Shown here in pieces: positions 44,142 to 54,919 of a DNA stretch of 64,000 bases. The DNA comes from Sipunculus nudus (taxonomy: Eukaryota; Annelida; Sipuncula; Golfingiida; Sipunculidae): contig CM049310.1 of assembly GCA_026874595.1 (NCBI GenBank), forward strand, positions 80,035,056 through 80,099,055, written 5' to 3'. Position 1 is the first letter of the stretch, and each line of letters starts with the position of its first letter. Made by a program: the position numbers and the translations under genes. A model generated the notes under the pieces. The model had not been told where the DNA came from. It searched no databases and was given only the letters and a program-made list of their open reading frames with translations.

Positions 44142-44150
44142 CTTTTATAG
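44142..44150 (-). promoter_or_regulatory. TATA box upstream of the polymerase gene
   Basis: CTATAAAAGGGC on the minus strand is a strong TATA. The predicted start site near 44118 lies about 185 bases before the polymerase-like ATG at 43934. Confidence 0.5.
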
Positions 44151-44264
44151 GGTTTTTATAATTAATATGCACGCATGTGCATTCATACAACTGTCACGTG
44201 GCACGCATGCGCACTTCATTTCTATCCTAGCTTTCACGCGGGAAGGTGCTTCTTATACAAGCAT

Positions 44265-44690
44265 TCATTTATGCGCATGCCTTCCTGTACCCTTATACGC
44301 ATGCGTACACGCATTTTGTCTTGGACCATTGATGAGGTAAGTCGTGTGTTCATGATCTTTACTACAGGGAAAAGGATTACGGCTGTCACACACAGTGGCC
44401 TTAAACTTTCTTTTTTCCAAAGCACACACATCAACCCAACCAAACTGGTAATGGCGGTGCCGTCCGTCCTCCCTGATTTCTTGATCATTATAGTCATGAT
44501 AAATGGTTTTCTTACTGTCAAATATACTTCCAGGACATTCATGCGTTTCTTGCATTAACTTTTTCTCCTCTCTCATACACCGACTCTTACCGTCTTTCAT
44601 CTCTCTTATCGCTTCATAAAACCTACAGTTATAAGGATTTAAAGGCACTTGATCGATGGTACCATCAGGTTTTATTACCCAGACAAACAT
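44265..44690 (-). CDS. accessory protein C with HxHY-C motif
   Basis: The product is 141 residues. It shares with its two upstream neighbours a layout of an early NC pair (NPYNCRFYEA), a second Cys, and a RHRHYQFGWVDVCAL block, followed by a short strand. Its start overlaps the end of gene B by 16 bases in another frame. The last 40 codons pass through CGCATGCG-type DNA shared in style with the terminal repeats, so the C-terminus may be recent. Function unknown; a small zinc-binding fold is possible. Confidence 0.5.
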   Translation of the reverse strand: MFVWVIKPDGTIDQVPLNPYNCRFYEAIREMKDGKSRCMREEKKLMQETHECPGSIFDSKKTIYHDYNDQEIREDGRHRHYQFGWVDVCALEKRKFKATVCDSRNPFPCSKDHEHTTYLINGPRQNACTHAYKGTGRHAHK

Positions 44691-45022
44691 TTTCTAACAT
44701 GTTGCAAATTTACAGCTAAATCGTCAGGAAATAATAACACTGTAAAATAACCTCTGAGCTCACACACTTCCAATTCTTGATACTTATAATGCTTATGATC
44801 ACAGGGCGCAGCCCTTTTTAACCTAATAGTTTCCATGACAACTATCTTCCAAACATATCCCCCACATTCCACGTAACCCCACCCGTTCACCCCTTGACAT
44901 ACTTTATTACACAGCATTGTCTCTGCTTTCACCTCTATCACTTTACAATTTTTCTCATTCAAAGTTACAGCAGTCAGATCCTGCCTACTTGTTAACATTG
45001 AAATTAACATTGAAATTAACAT
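44675..45022 (-). CDS. accessory protein B with HxHY-C motif
   Basis: The product is 115 residues. Its start codon overlaps the stop of protein A (TAATG), and the start lies in a 12-base tandem repeat (ATGTTAATTTCA), so three in-frame ATGs precede the conserved part. The body has KNCKVIEV, a second Cys pair, then HKHYKYQELEVCELRGYF, which matches the motif in proteins A and C. Translation is probably coupled to that of A. Function unknown. Confidence 0.5.
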   Translation of the reverse strand: MLISMLISMLTSRQDLTAVTLNEKNCKVIEVKAETMLCNKVCQGVNGWGYVECGGYVWKIVVMETIRLKRAAPCDHKHYKYQELEVCELRGYFTVLLFPDDLAVNLQHVRKCLSG

Positions 45023-45732
45023 TAAGCGTTCACTCGCAAAGCGGTTTTATCTATATTGACCTGTAGCTTCTTCAGTATTTCATGCACTGTGTGTCTACCT
45101 AACCCACGGCTTAGATATATCACAAAATATTCCAGTTCACAATAATGCTTCTCTTGCCACACATAATGCATATGCGGAACCATACCGCATTCAAATATAG
45201 TATCCTCTTTTTGTAGGAAGATATCAATTTCTAAATCTTCCACAGGCGTCAATTTCAACCGTTTCTGTGGATGCCTTGTTTCTTCAACCCGACTGCACAG
45301 CAAGATATCGTTTTCGTCTTTCTTCAAAACGCAAAGATAACGCTTACTGTTGTCACAGGACAGCACTGCGCACCAGTTTCTCTTAGCGTCTCCTAGTAAA
45401 ATTCTTTCTTCACCCTGGAGATAATCCAGATACACACAATCATGTTCTCGTTGAGCCTCATAATACTGTTCTTTGTTCATACGGCAACCTCTCACTTGTT
45501 TCGCCGGTTGAACATTTACATGGAAGCCGTGGATGGTGCAAAAATGTAAAGTATCATACTCATAATGAGCATGCACCCAATACGATTTTTCTTCATTTCT
45601 TTTAGCGGGCTTGTTGAACAGTTCACGACACACCTCCTCACCTTTATAGATCAACACCTCACACCAATACTTGCGGCTGTTCCTAGGGTTAACCGCTAAA
45701 AACCATTCCATGCCGCGGTCGCTGAGTACCAC
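45022..45732 (-). CDS. accessory protein A with two HxHY-C repeats
   Basis: The product is 236 residues with an intact frame. It contains two diverged copies of one module. The first has KYWCEVLIYKGEEVC and later HAHYEYDTLHFCTI. The second has NWCAVLSCDNSKRYLC and later HMHYVWQEKHYCEL. Each copy ends in a short beta-like segment (FHVNV, YFVIYL). Together with proteins B and C this makes four modules side by side next to the right terminal repeat, where DNA viruses of this size often keep host-interaction genes. I recognise no family. Confidence 0.6.
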   Translation of the reverse strand: MVLSDRGMEWFLAVNPRNSRKYWCEVLIYKGEEVCRELFNKPAKRNEEKSYWVHAHYEYDTLHFCTIHGFHVNVQPAKQVRGCRMNKEQYYEAQREHDCVYLDYLQGEERILLGDAKRNWCAVLSCDNSKRYLCVLKKDENDILLCSRVEETRHPQKRLKLTPVEDLEIDIFLQKEDTIFECGMVPHMHYVWQEKHYCELEYFVIYLSRGLGRHTVHEILKKLQVNIDKTALRVNA

Positions 45733-45857
45733 CTAGCTGAAGTGTTGAGGCGCTGTCATCTTGTCGAGGAGTTGTGTAATTAATCCTAATTCACACCCCC
45801 TTTCATAGCTGCTACGCTCCGATGCACACACCTGGACGACTCTGACACGAATGAATT

Positions 45858-46195
45858 ACGCATGCGCCGGCGCTGCCCCCTGCAGAGGCCTCGGGGTACT
45901 AGTCTGGGGCTCCGGGCACGTCCGCGCCCTCCCGCCACCTCCTGCCAAATGACTTGGCGCACGCGCGCCACACCCCTGCGCCTCTTTCTCATCTCGCGCA
46001 TGCGCGTCATACTCTCCAGCTCTCCGCACGTCTTTCCCCAAGGACCTCCCTGCGTAGAATGATCTGCGCATGCGCCAGTGCACCCCTACCCATTTTTGGA
46101 TACTTCCACGCATGCACAGTGCCACCAGAGGCGCCCCTAGGGGGCGCCACTGGTGGCGCTGCTTTGCGCCCCTAAACCCCTAATAGTCTACTACT
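45858..46195 (-). repeat. terminal inverted repeat, right
   Basis: This is the inverse complement of 19207-19544 over 338 bases. Differences lie mainly in one GCGCATGCGC site, degraded here to GCGCACGCGC, and in the inner CCCCCG/CTCTG segment. It ends CTACT at the target duplication. Confidence 0.92.
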
Positions 46196-46201
46196 AATAT
46201 T
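46196..46201. other. target-site duplication, right
   Basis: AATATT matches 19201-19206 exactly. Host intron sequence resumes after it and holds nothing recognisable until 46860. Confidence 0.8.
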
Positions 46202-46862
46202 AATTATTTCTCGGCACAGACATAGAAATGTCATGGTATGATTGAAATATAAGAAAATAATCAATGTATAGGTTGAATTTGTCAAAAGTTTAAATGATCG
46301 TCCGAATATGTGACATTTTTATTTCTTTAACAGTAATTTTAAATACAGAGCTGATTATATAATTCCACAGGTGTCAAAATCTTGCAGAGAGTGACAGCAC
46401 AGGTCGACCATGCAGTGTCAATGGGGATTCCCCAACAAAATGCATTCTGGTCATGCATTGTTAAAACAATATCTGAAATAGTTTATATAGAAATACAATA
46501 GAAATTTCGCAAGGTCTTGTATAATCTTTATTGTTAATTCTTATTTAAATTTATATAGCAAAAACAGTATAATGAAAGTTGGTTCAAAATCCGATCACAG
46601 CCCTGGAGCAGCGGTGGCATTAAAGAGCCGGTACTAGTCTATGTTTTAATCTCGACCAAGAAGCATGAAAACAGAAAATAAATATGCAAATAACTTGTTT
46701 GTGGGACAAAATTTTGCAGTTGAACTGTACCAAACAGAAATTTGACCCTTAAAAAACAATTTTTATTGGGGCCCTGCTTTGAAAAATATATATGATGTTG
46801 CAGTTTAGATATAGGAGTCCATCTTTATATTAAGATATATGTTATCTTGGAAATGTAGAATA

Positions 46863-48900
46863 ACTAGAATACGGGTAGTCGACAAGCGACTACGTGTATC
46901 CGCCAAAATCAGAGAAGGACAGGTAAAGTAAGGCATGGATTGAGTGGCAAGGGGATATAGAGTTACATGTGTTAAATAATAGAATGGATCTCTGCCACAT
47001 AAACATGATTGTAGGTGGCGCCACCTGTTATTTGAATGAGAAACTATCCAAGATATATACACAAGCAAAATTTCATGTGGAAAAGTCAAACCACTGCAGA
47101 GATATGAGTGATTTTATCTCACAACAGACAAACAGATGGACGCTGTGCAAAAATGGCTGCAGATGGTGCCACCATTTTTGTGTATGTTATAAAGCTATCC
47201 AAGGGCTACATTTGTGTAAAAAAATTTACCTGATTGGTTGAATGAGTCCGGAGATATAAGCATAGATGTCTACAGCATGAACGTGAATGTAGGTGGCGCC
47301 ACCTGTAATAAAATCAAGAAAGCTATGCCGGATGTATAAGCATGCTCAATTTCAGGTAATTTGGTCAAACCACTGCAGAGATATGAGTGATTTTAACCAA
47401 AGGCAGACAAACAGATGGATGCTGTGCAAAAATGGCTGCAGGTGGCGCCACCTTTTGTTGTGAATGTTATAAAGCTATCCAAGAGCTACATTTGTGTAAA
47501 AATTTTTCCTGATTGGTCAAAGGGTTCCCGAGTTATGAGCTTGGATGTCTGCAGCATTAACGTGAATGTAAGTGGCGCCACCTGTCATAAAATCAAGAAA
47601 GCTATCTAGGATGTACACGCATGCCTAATTTTAGGTGAATTGGTCAAACCACTGCAGAGATATGAGTAATTTTAACCCCAGGCAGATGAACAAATGGACA
47701 CTGTGCAAACATGGTTGCAAGTGGCGCCACCTTTTGTTGTGTATGTTATAAGCTACCCAAGGGCTACATTTGTGTAATTTTTTTTTTTCCGGATCGGTCA
47801 AACGGTTCCTGAGATATATGGGTTTATGAGTGGAGCGTTAACGTGAATGTAGGTGGCGCCACTTGTCATAAAATCAGGAAAGCTATCTAGGATGTATACG
47901 CATGCTGAATTTTAGGTGAATTAGTCAAACCACTGCAGAGATATGAGTGCTTTTAACCCCAGGCAGATGAACAGATGGACACTGTGCAAACATGGTTGCA
48001 GGTGACGCCACCTTTTGTTGTGTATGTTATAAATTAAGCTATCCCAGGGCTACATCTGTGTAAATTTTTTTTCTGGATCGGTCAAACGGTTCCCGAGATA
48101 TATGGGTTCATGTGTGGAGCGTTAACATGAATGTAGGTGGCGCCACCTGTCAAAAATTGGAGCTGCCACCTGTGAAAAATTCGAGAAAGCTATCTAGGAT
48201 GTATACGCATGCCGAATTTTAGGTGAATTAGTCAAACCACTGCAGAGATATGAGTGATTTTAACCCCAGGCAGATGAACAGATGGACACTGTGCAAACAT
48301 GGTTGCAGGTGGCGCCACCTTTTGTTGTGTATTTAATAAAGCTATCCCAGGGCTACATTTGTGTAAAAATTTTTTCTGGATATGTCAAATGGTTCCCGAG
48401 ACATATGGGTTAATGTGTGGAGTGTTAACGTGAATGTAGGTGGTGCCACTTGTCATAAAATCGAGAAAGCTATCTAGGATGTATACGCATGCCAAATTTT
48501 AGGTGAATTAGTCAACCACTGCAGAGATATGAGTGATTTTAACCCCAGGCAGATGAACAGATAGACACTGTGCAAACATGGTTGCAGGTGGCGCCACCTT
48601 TTGTTGTGTATGTTATAAAACTATCCCAGGGCTACATTTGTGTAAAAAATTTTTCCGGATTGGTCAAACGGTTCCCGAGATATATGGGTTTATGTGTGGA
48701 AACAGACGCACAAACGGACGCTGGGCAGAGACGAAAAGTCAGAGGTCAAGGTCACTTGGTTAGGCACCAGTTCAGATGTGACCCGATAATTTGTTTAAGT
48801 TTCGGAAAAATCTGTCCAGTAGTCCTAGTAGTCGAACGCCGCGGCGGCGGAACCCGGTCACAAACATAGTATCCGCAAAACTTCGTTTTGGTGGATACAA
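46863..48900 (+). repeat. palindrome-bearing repeat family A, long copy
   Basis: The copy begins ACTAGAATACGGGTAGTCG, with GTATCCGCCAAAAT at about 46896, and ends with the near-inverse (TTTTGGTGGATAC, 48885-48897). The interior is about eleven alternating blocks of 130-165 bases. Each is marked by GGTGGCGCCACC or a one- or two-base variant (near 47013, 47290, 47440, 47570, 47720, 47850, 48000, 48137, 48308, 48440 and 48587). Conserved spacers include CACTGCAGAGATATGAGTGATTTTAACC and CGGTCAAACGGTTCCCGAGA. No coding capacity is visible. It lies in the BEN-gene intron, 660 bases right of the virus. Confidence 0.7.
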
Positions 48901-49505
48901 TTATAAATTATAAAAAAAATGATGTAATAAAATGAGGATCTAATGGAAACATTTGTTCATTATTTTCCTGCCTCAGCAGAATGGGAAATAAGGCTTTGTT
49001 TGTCCTGTATGTATATGCAGAGATGTTGTAATTCCCACCATTCCCCCTCCACTGCCTTTGAGTCTGTGCACCTGTGCACTAAGGGCATTCGATCTTTTAT
49101 AAAATACAACATTTTTTTAATAAGATATATATTTAATAATATATTATAAAAATAGATTTGTTTGAATAAATGTGTAAACTGTTGAAGTTTCAAAAATTTA
49201 TCAAAAACCCGACCAATGATCATGGTAATAGTATAGAGCTTGTGGTCACATACTGCTCACATGGTTAGATCACAAAATATTGTTTGGAACAAATCCTTAC
49301 TCATCAATACAGACCAGTCATATCAACCAGCTATGGCCTGTGTTACTTCTTCCTCTCAGACTTTGTCTATTTGATATTTTTTCAGATTTTTTACTTAAAG
49401 GTAAACTTCAGCTGAGCACAGTGACCCATAGGTCCCTTGTTTGTCACATTTCTTGAACTTGAATTCCACTTATATAAATTATAAATCAAATTAATTTGCT
49501 TTCAG

Positions 49506-49558
49506 AGCAAGATGAAAAGGAAACCGTGGATACTGGCAATGTTGTAGCTGGTTGTTCT
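49506..49558 (+). CDS. BEN-domain gene, exon 4
   Basis: The exon lies between a TTTGCTTTCAG acceptor and a GTATTT donor and is entered in phase 1 to match the exon at 18406-18603. It encodes an acidic linker (EQDEKETVDTG). The weak donor means the 3' limit could differ by a few bases. It is the first exon after the virus-bearing intron. Confidence 0.5.
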
Positions 49559-49719
49559 GTATTTCTTTATTCAGTTACTGACCACTATGCAAAATAACAC
49601 AAATGCAGTTTTTGAACATTTTGACTTGCACATCAGTTAAATGGTTTAATTCTAAACAAGAGATTAAGAAACAAAAAGAAGTGGGATCAAAATTTTTTTT
49701 TGTGTAGAATCAGAGATGC

Positions 49720-49863
<144 letters not shown>

Positions 49864-50045
49864 TTTTGCATGAAGATGCTTGATACTGATTGCTTGGCAG
49901 GTCACATTAATTTTCGGTTAACTCAGACTTTATAATATCACATCAGCAGTTTTCTCTTTTTACTTCTGAATGACTTGAGACTTGTATTGAACAGTCTTCT
50001 TTTTTGTCTCACAATTAAAATATTCTTTTCATTTTATTTTTGCAG

Positions 50046-50229
50046 AAAGTAGAGATAGTCCCTGGAATCGGTCTCTTTGTGGACCCTTCAGCTATGGAAG
50101 AAAACAGGAGGAAACTTACCTCTACCACAAAAGCCAGGCACATGCTTAACTGTGTGTTGACCTCTGATGAGATCATCGAGCTGGGAAATGTGAAGAAGGT
50201 GGGAAAACAACAGATCAACACTATTGCCT
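50046..50229 (+). CDS. BEN-domain gene, exon encoding first half of BEN domain
   Basis: The exon lies between a TTTTTGCAG acceptor and a GTAAGC donor. It encodes VEIVPGIGLFVDPSAMEE, then an ARHMLNCVLTSDEIIELGNV helix pair. This follows the BEN pattern: glycine-containing strand, then helix, then leucine-rich helix with an E-[LI] turn. BEN domains bind DNA or mediate protein contacts in chromatin repressors and are also found in some viruses. It continues in the next exon. Confidence 0.65.
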
Positions 50230-50575
50230 GTAAGCACTTCTGGAACCTGAACAGCTGTCATAAGAATTTTAAATGGTCTGAACACAAAATAGTTTTGACT
50301 TTTGATAGAAGTGATACAGTTTTGTGATGATAATTTGCATGTTTTTTTTAAAAAGCTATTAATATCAGATGACTGAGTTATAACTGACATTTATTGGGAA
50401 TATATTTACTTTGAGAGCACTTTTTGCAAGGAGTAACACCTGGAAATCTAAGTACCTGTAACATCAGGCAACCCTGACAAGATTTAAGTTTGTACACATT
50501 TGTATAACAAAAAAGTTGATGCAAGCGAATTGAAAAGACGTGATGTGTTATGTAGGATTTATTATTTTTTTTCAG

Positions 50576-50748
50576 TGTTTGCCTCAAATGAAGATGTGGG
50601 GGACTTCGCGAAGTGCAAAGCTGCCCTGCGTAGCAAAATCACAGCCACCATTTGTTTGAACAACAAATATCTTAAAAAAAGCAAAGGCTCAGCCTACAAA
50701 ACACCTGAGTTCATCCAAGATGACAGTAGTGATGATGATTCTGAATAA
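50576..50748 (+). CDS. BEN-domain gene, last exon
   Basis: The exon follows a TTTTTTTTCAG acceptor in phase 1. It completes the BEN domain (CKAALRSKITATICLNNKYL) and ends in an acidic tail (DDSSDDDSE) at the TAA at 50746-50748. AATAAA signals overlap and follow the stop (50744 and 50753). The tail and the preceding coiled coil suggest a small nuclear DNA-binding or chromatin factor. Six exons are visible in total; the N-terminus is missing. Confidence 0.65.
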
Positions 50749-50814
50749 ACTAAATAAATATTACATTCAGTTTGTCCATTTTCTTTGGATGAATGTGTCT
50801 GTATGCTAAATAGC

Positions 50815-51950
50815 ATGCTTCAAAGGTGCTCAAAGGATGCTTTTTTTGTGCTTCCGTGAATACTTCTCATGTGCTTAAACCGTGCTTTAAAAGTGCTCCA
50901 TGAATGCTATTTCTGTGCTTTCATGAATACTTCAAATGTGCTTAAACTATGCTTCAAAAGTGCTTAAAGTATGCTTATTGTGCTTCCATGAATACTTTTC
51001 GTGTCCTTAAACTGTGCTTTAAAAGTGCTCAAAGTATGCTTTTTTGGTGCTTCCATGAATACTTCTCATGTGCTTAAACTGTGCTTTAAAAGTGCTCCAG
51101 GTATGCTTTTTCTGTGCTTTCATGAATACTTCTAGTATGCTTAATGTGTGCTTCAAAAGTGCTCCAAGTATGCTTTATTTGTGCTTCCATGAATACTTCT
51201 CATGTGCTTAAACTGTGCTTTAAAAGTGCTCCATGAATGCTATTTCTGTGCTTTCATGAATACTTCAAATGTGCTTAAACTATGCTTCAAAAGTGCTTAA
51301 AGTATGCTTATTGTGCTTCCATGAATACTTTTCGTGTCCTTAAACTGTGCTTTAAAAGTGCTCAAAGTATGCTTTTTTTTGTGCTTCCATGAATACTTCT
51401 CATGTGCTTAAACTGTGCTTTAAAAGTGCTCTATGAATGCTTTTTCTGTGCTTTCATGAATACTTTTAGTATGCTTAATGTGTGCTTCAAAAGTGCTCCA
51501 AGTATGCTTTTTTATGCTTCCATGAATACTTCTCATGTGCTTAAACTGTGCTTTAAAAGTGCTCAAAGTATGCTTTTTTGGTGCTTCCATGAATACTTCT
51601 CATGTGCTTAAACTGTGCTTTGAAAGTGCTCCAGGTTTGCTTTTTCTGTGCTTTCATGAATACTTCAATGTGCTTAAACTGTGCTTCAAAGGTGCTTTTT
51701 CTGTGCTTTCCTGAATACTTCTAATGTGCTTAAGCTGTGCTTCAAAAGTGCTCAAAGTATGCTTTTTCTGTGCTTTTATAGTGCTCTTTGCTCAAGTATT
51801 CTCTAAGTGCCATTTCAATTCCAGTAACATTTAAGCACACTCTAATATGCTTAAAAGGTGCTTTTTATATGCTTAAAGCATGCTCCATTTGTACTTCTTT
51901 TGTGCTTTTTCTGTGCTTCTTGACTGTGCTTAAACTGTGCTTTTTTTCTG
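50815..51950 (+). repeat. minisatellite, unit about 118 bp, built of TGCTT-rich subunits
   Basis: Repeating blocks such as CATGAATACTTCTCATGTGC, TTAAACTGTGCTTTAAAAGTG and CTCAAAGTATGCTTTTT appear about nine to ten times. Each block is itself made of short TGCTT or GTGCT motifs, so the array has a higher-order structure. It begins 70 bases after the BEN gene's polyadenylation signal and degenerates by 51950. Confidence 0.8.
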
Positions 51951-54915
51951 TAAGGGAACCTATGTTGCCATTGTGCCATCACAAGTCATTTAAGGATAAA
52001 GAAAAAAAGCGACAAGAATTAAAAATTAACAAGCATTTAACTGTACCAACGTTATATTTAAAGGGACATAATCAGTAGCAATATTATGCCTATTCTTTCT
52101 TAAAATCTGTTCAGTTTTGCTTTATACAAATGTTTTCAAGCAAAACAATCCCAGCACACAGTCTTAGTACCTCGCATACGGCTGTTTAACACCTTGTTAT
52201 ATTGCTCTGCGTGTTGGTAAACACAGTAAACGTGTGTCTGTTAACCATAACAATGCCGTGTGCCGGAGGTCCGAATATGAGATGCAACACACGGTGTTTC
52301 AGCCAGCGGGAACATGTATTACATTTTTTGGCCAAGTCAGTCGGGCATCCGTGATTGACTCGTGTTGTGGCTCTGGGATGCACACAGCCACACGTGCTGT
52401 GTTTATGTTGACACCTGTGATCGCACCCGGTCCACTGTTTCTAAAACTCGTTTACAGGAGTAAGCAAATGGTTTCAAGGCAATATTTTTACAAGTACAGA
52501 TTTAAATGAAAGAGATGAAGCTTTTTTTCATGTTAATTCAACATGCTTTATAGGTGAATGGGTCCCTTTAAAATTTATCATAGTTTTTGTTAAGATTTGT
52601 CCGTTTTTTATTTATTGTACTGGTAAAACCTGAATGCCTCTGTTTCATATTCCCATCAATGTGTAAAAAAAATTTTCCCACCAAACAAAATTGTTTTAAG
52701 AATAGACCCTCGTGGGGGGGGGGGGGAATAAAGATGGGATAGAAGAATATCTGTAAACACGTACGATAACATAATGACTAATTATGACACTTTTTTATGA
52801 TTTGATATTTAATTCCAAGTTTGTTTCCTTCAACAGGACTTTGCTATAACTTCTTAGGTCCCTATGTTTTGTTTTTCAAAGCACTTATGAATTCTTCAGT
52901 AAAATATGCATTTCATTCAATGTTAATTCTTCAGTAAAACACGCATTTCATTCAGTGTTAATTATCTGTCCTTTACATCTCTCATTCTACTGTAAATTTC
53001 TGTAAATATTTGTCTGCTGTAAACTACCTGATGAGCACAGCTTACAAAAGATTATCAATGAACAGTGAAATAACTGATGAAAATAGCTACTCAACAGAAG
53101 ATATAATTTCTCCCAAAGGAATGCTATTGCCCGCACAAAGCTTAGGTCATATGATCAATGTAATTATTATTGTTGTTATTATTATTATTATTATTATTAT
53201 TTTGTTTTTGAATATGTACTTCATTTCACTGTGAATGGTGGACTAGGTAGCATTTCCTAAAACTTTGGGTTGGGTTAGTGAGGATTTGGAACTAAATCTA
53301 TTCAAAGTTGTCTTTTTTTGTCTGTCGTTTATTCCTCACAAAATATGTAAAAAATTAGTCATCCGCCTAAATCTTTTATAAATTATGACCAAAACATAAA
53401 AATACCCTTTTATCTATAGATCTTTAGAAATACTTTGGATAAACTTTCCGTAAGAGTCGGGTTTCTATACCTTCACAATCAGCGAGCGGATAGTGCTGTT
53501 GGTGATGTAATAATCGAACAATAGGATGACAAAATGGCAAAATCATATTAAATGAAGAATAACATGGCCATTTTCATATGTTATGTATAAATGAAGCAAA
53601 TATTTAGTTACTGGTTAAAACCAGGGAAAGTGGAGCCATGATATATACGATGCAGGTTGCCTGAAATCAGCAAGTGGTCCGCCATATGTACATTGCACAA
53701 ACTACCCCCGGACATCTCCTTGTCTCTATATGAATTTCATTTTATGAATTTATCAAAGACATTTTGTAGAACAATATGGATAAGCAACAGCTGATTAATT
53801 TCCCATGGTTAGTCTGATGGATCTTGATGCGGATCCATGTGTTGGCGGAGGTATGTGCTCTATGAGTGCTCTCTATTATTTGAATAAACGTCTTAACGCA
53901 CTCTTTGTGTGTCTAGTCTAAGTTATTGTGATGTAATATATCTTACTAACCATTTTGAGGTGTTTTGTTGCTAAATTTCCCTCTGTAGTAAATATTTATA
54001 TATATTGGCCCTCATTTTTTGCTCTAAAGTCATATTTGACCCAAAAGATGACAAAACCACAATAGAAAAATTGGCACCATGTTTTTGGTAAAGGTTAAGG
54101 TCTAAGGATCACAAAAATGTAGGGTTTCCACTTTTTACAGGGAAAAATTACTCGGTGACATATGCCCCCACACTAAAGCTATAAATAGAATGCAGCTACT
54201 GCACTGATTGAACTCTTGACCTAGACCTGGCTGAACTTCTTCCAATCCTGGCACTGTGCCAAAACTATTTATAGAGCTGACATCATCTTGGCTAATGGCC
54301 AACACCAAGGCACTGGCATTCTGCCTATGGTATACCAAGTGCTGCCATCTGTACACAAAAGTGGTCCTTATTAGAAATAACTTTGAAATATATTTTCCCA
54401 ATACAAAATGCTTTTCAGCTGACTTTTTTTTTTGTAATAAAAAGAATCCAGGAAAATATGTAAAATTATTATGGATGCATACTGAATGCAAAATTAAAAT
54501 ACAGATATATATCTCTTTGATGGCAAATTCTTGTATTAAGTTGAGAGGGGATACCAATAATTTATAATCCACGTACAGTTTTCTTTATATTGCCACAGAA
54601 AGCTGAATATCCATGATTGTAACATTGCCTGGTATGATGAAAAACTTAAATCATAAATCTAATTTTTTTAAAAGCTTTTAAAAAACTTTCTTTCTTTCTT
54701 TCTTTGATGTAATGGATGCTGATAAACTGGTGCCAGGCTATTTGTAACAGCATCACACAGCTAACATATATGGTAAAATGATTCAATTCAATCTCCATAA
54801 TTCAGCCAAAAATCATTCATGTGAAACAATTAATTACAATTATTATAAGAATTATTGTATAAATTATTCTTGTAAAATATTTTACAAACTGGCTTCAGTG
54901 GCATCAGTTGAAAAA
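51951..54915. other. intergenic, nothing recognised
   Basis: This AT-rich stretch has a (TTA)n run near 53165-53200, a G-run near 52715 and no supported gene. A possible short palindromic stretch near 52300 has no further support. Confidence 0.55.
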
Positions 54916-54919
54916 CTAG

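Larger units (their letters stand above)
19207..46195. mobile_element. Maverick/Polinton-type endogenous virus, 26,989 bp
   Basis: The limits are set by 338-bp terminal inverted repeats with AG...CT ends and a 6-bp target duplication. The contents fit the group: a chromodomain integrase, an F54H12.2-like capsid protein next to it, a FtsK/HerA-type packaging ATPase half, the N-terminal region of a protein-primed-type DNA polymerase B, and two virion-like paralogues. I could not find a maturation protease, the polymerase exonuclease and polymerase domains, or Walker A. These gaps and the many stops and frameshifts indicate an inactive copy. The element sits in an intron of a BEN-domain gene. 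The inverted repeats differ by about six substitutions, so insertion need not be very old. Confidence 0.9.

Noticed and set aside
39144-46195. Adenovirus-type maturation protease expected in a Polinton
   Set aside because: I looked for the His-Trp-Val and Cys-Gly motifs of that family in all minus-strand frames and found none. It may have been lost in the deletion at about 42.54 kb.
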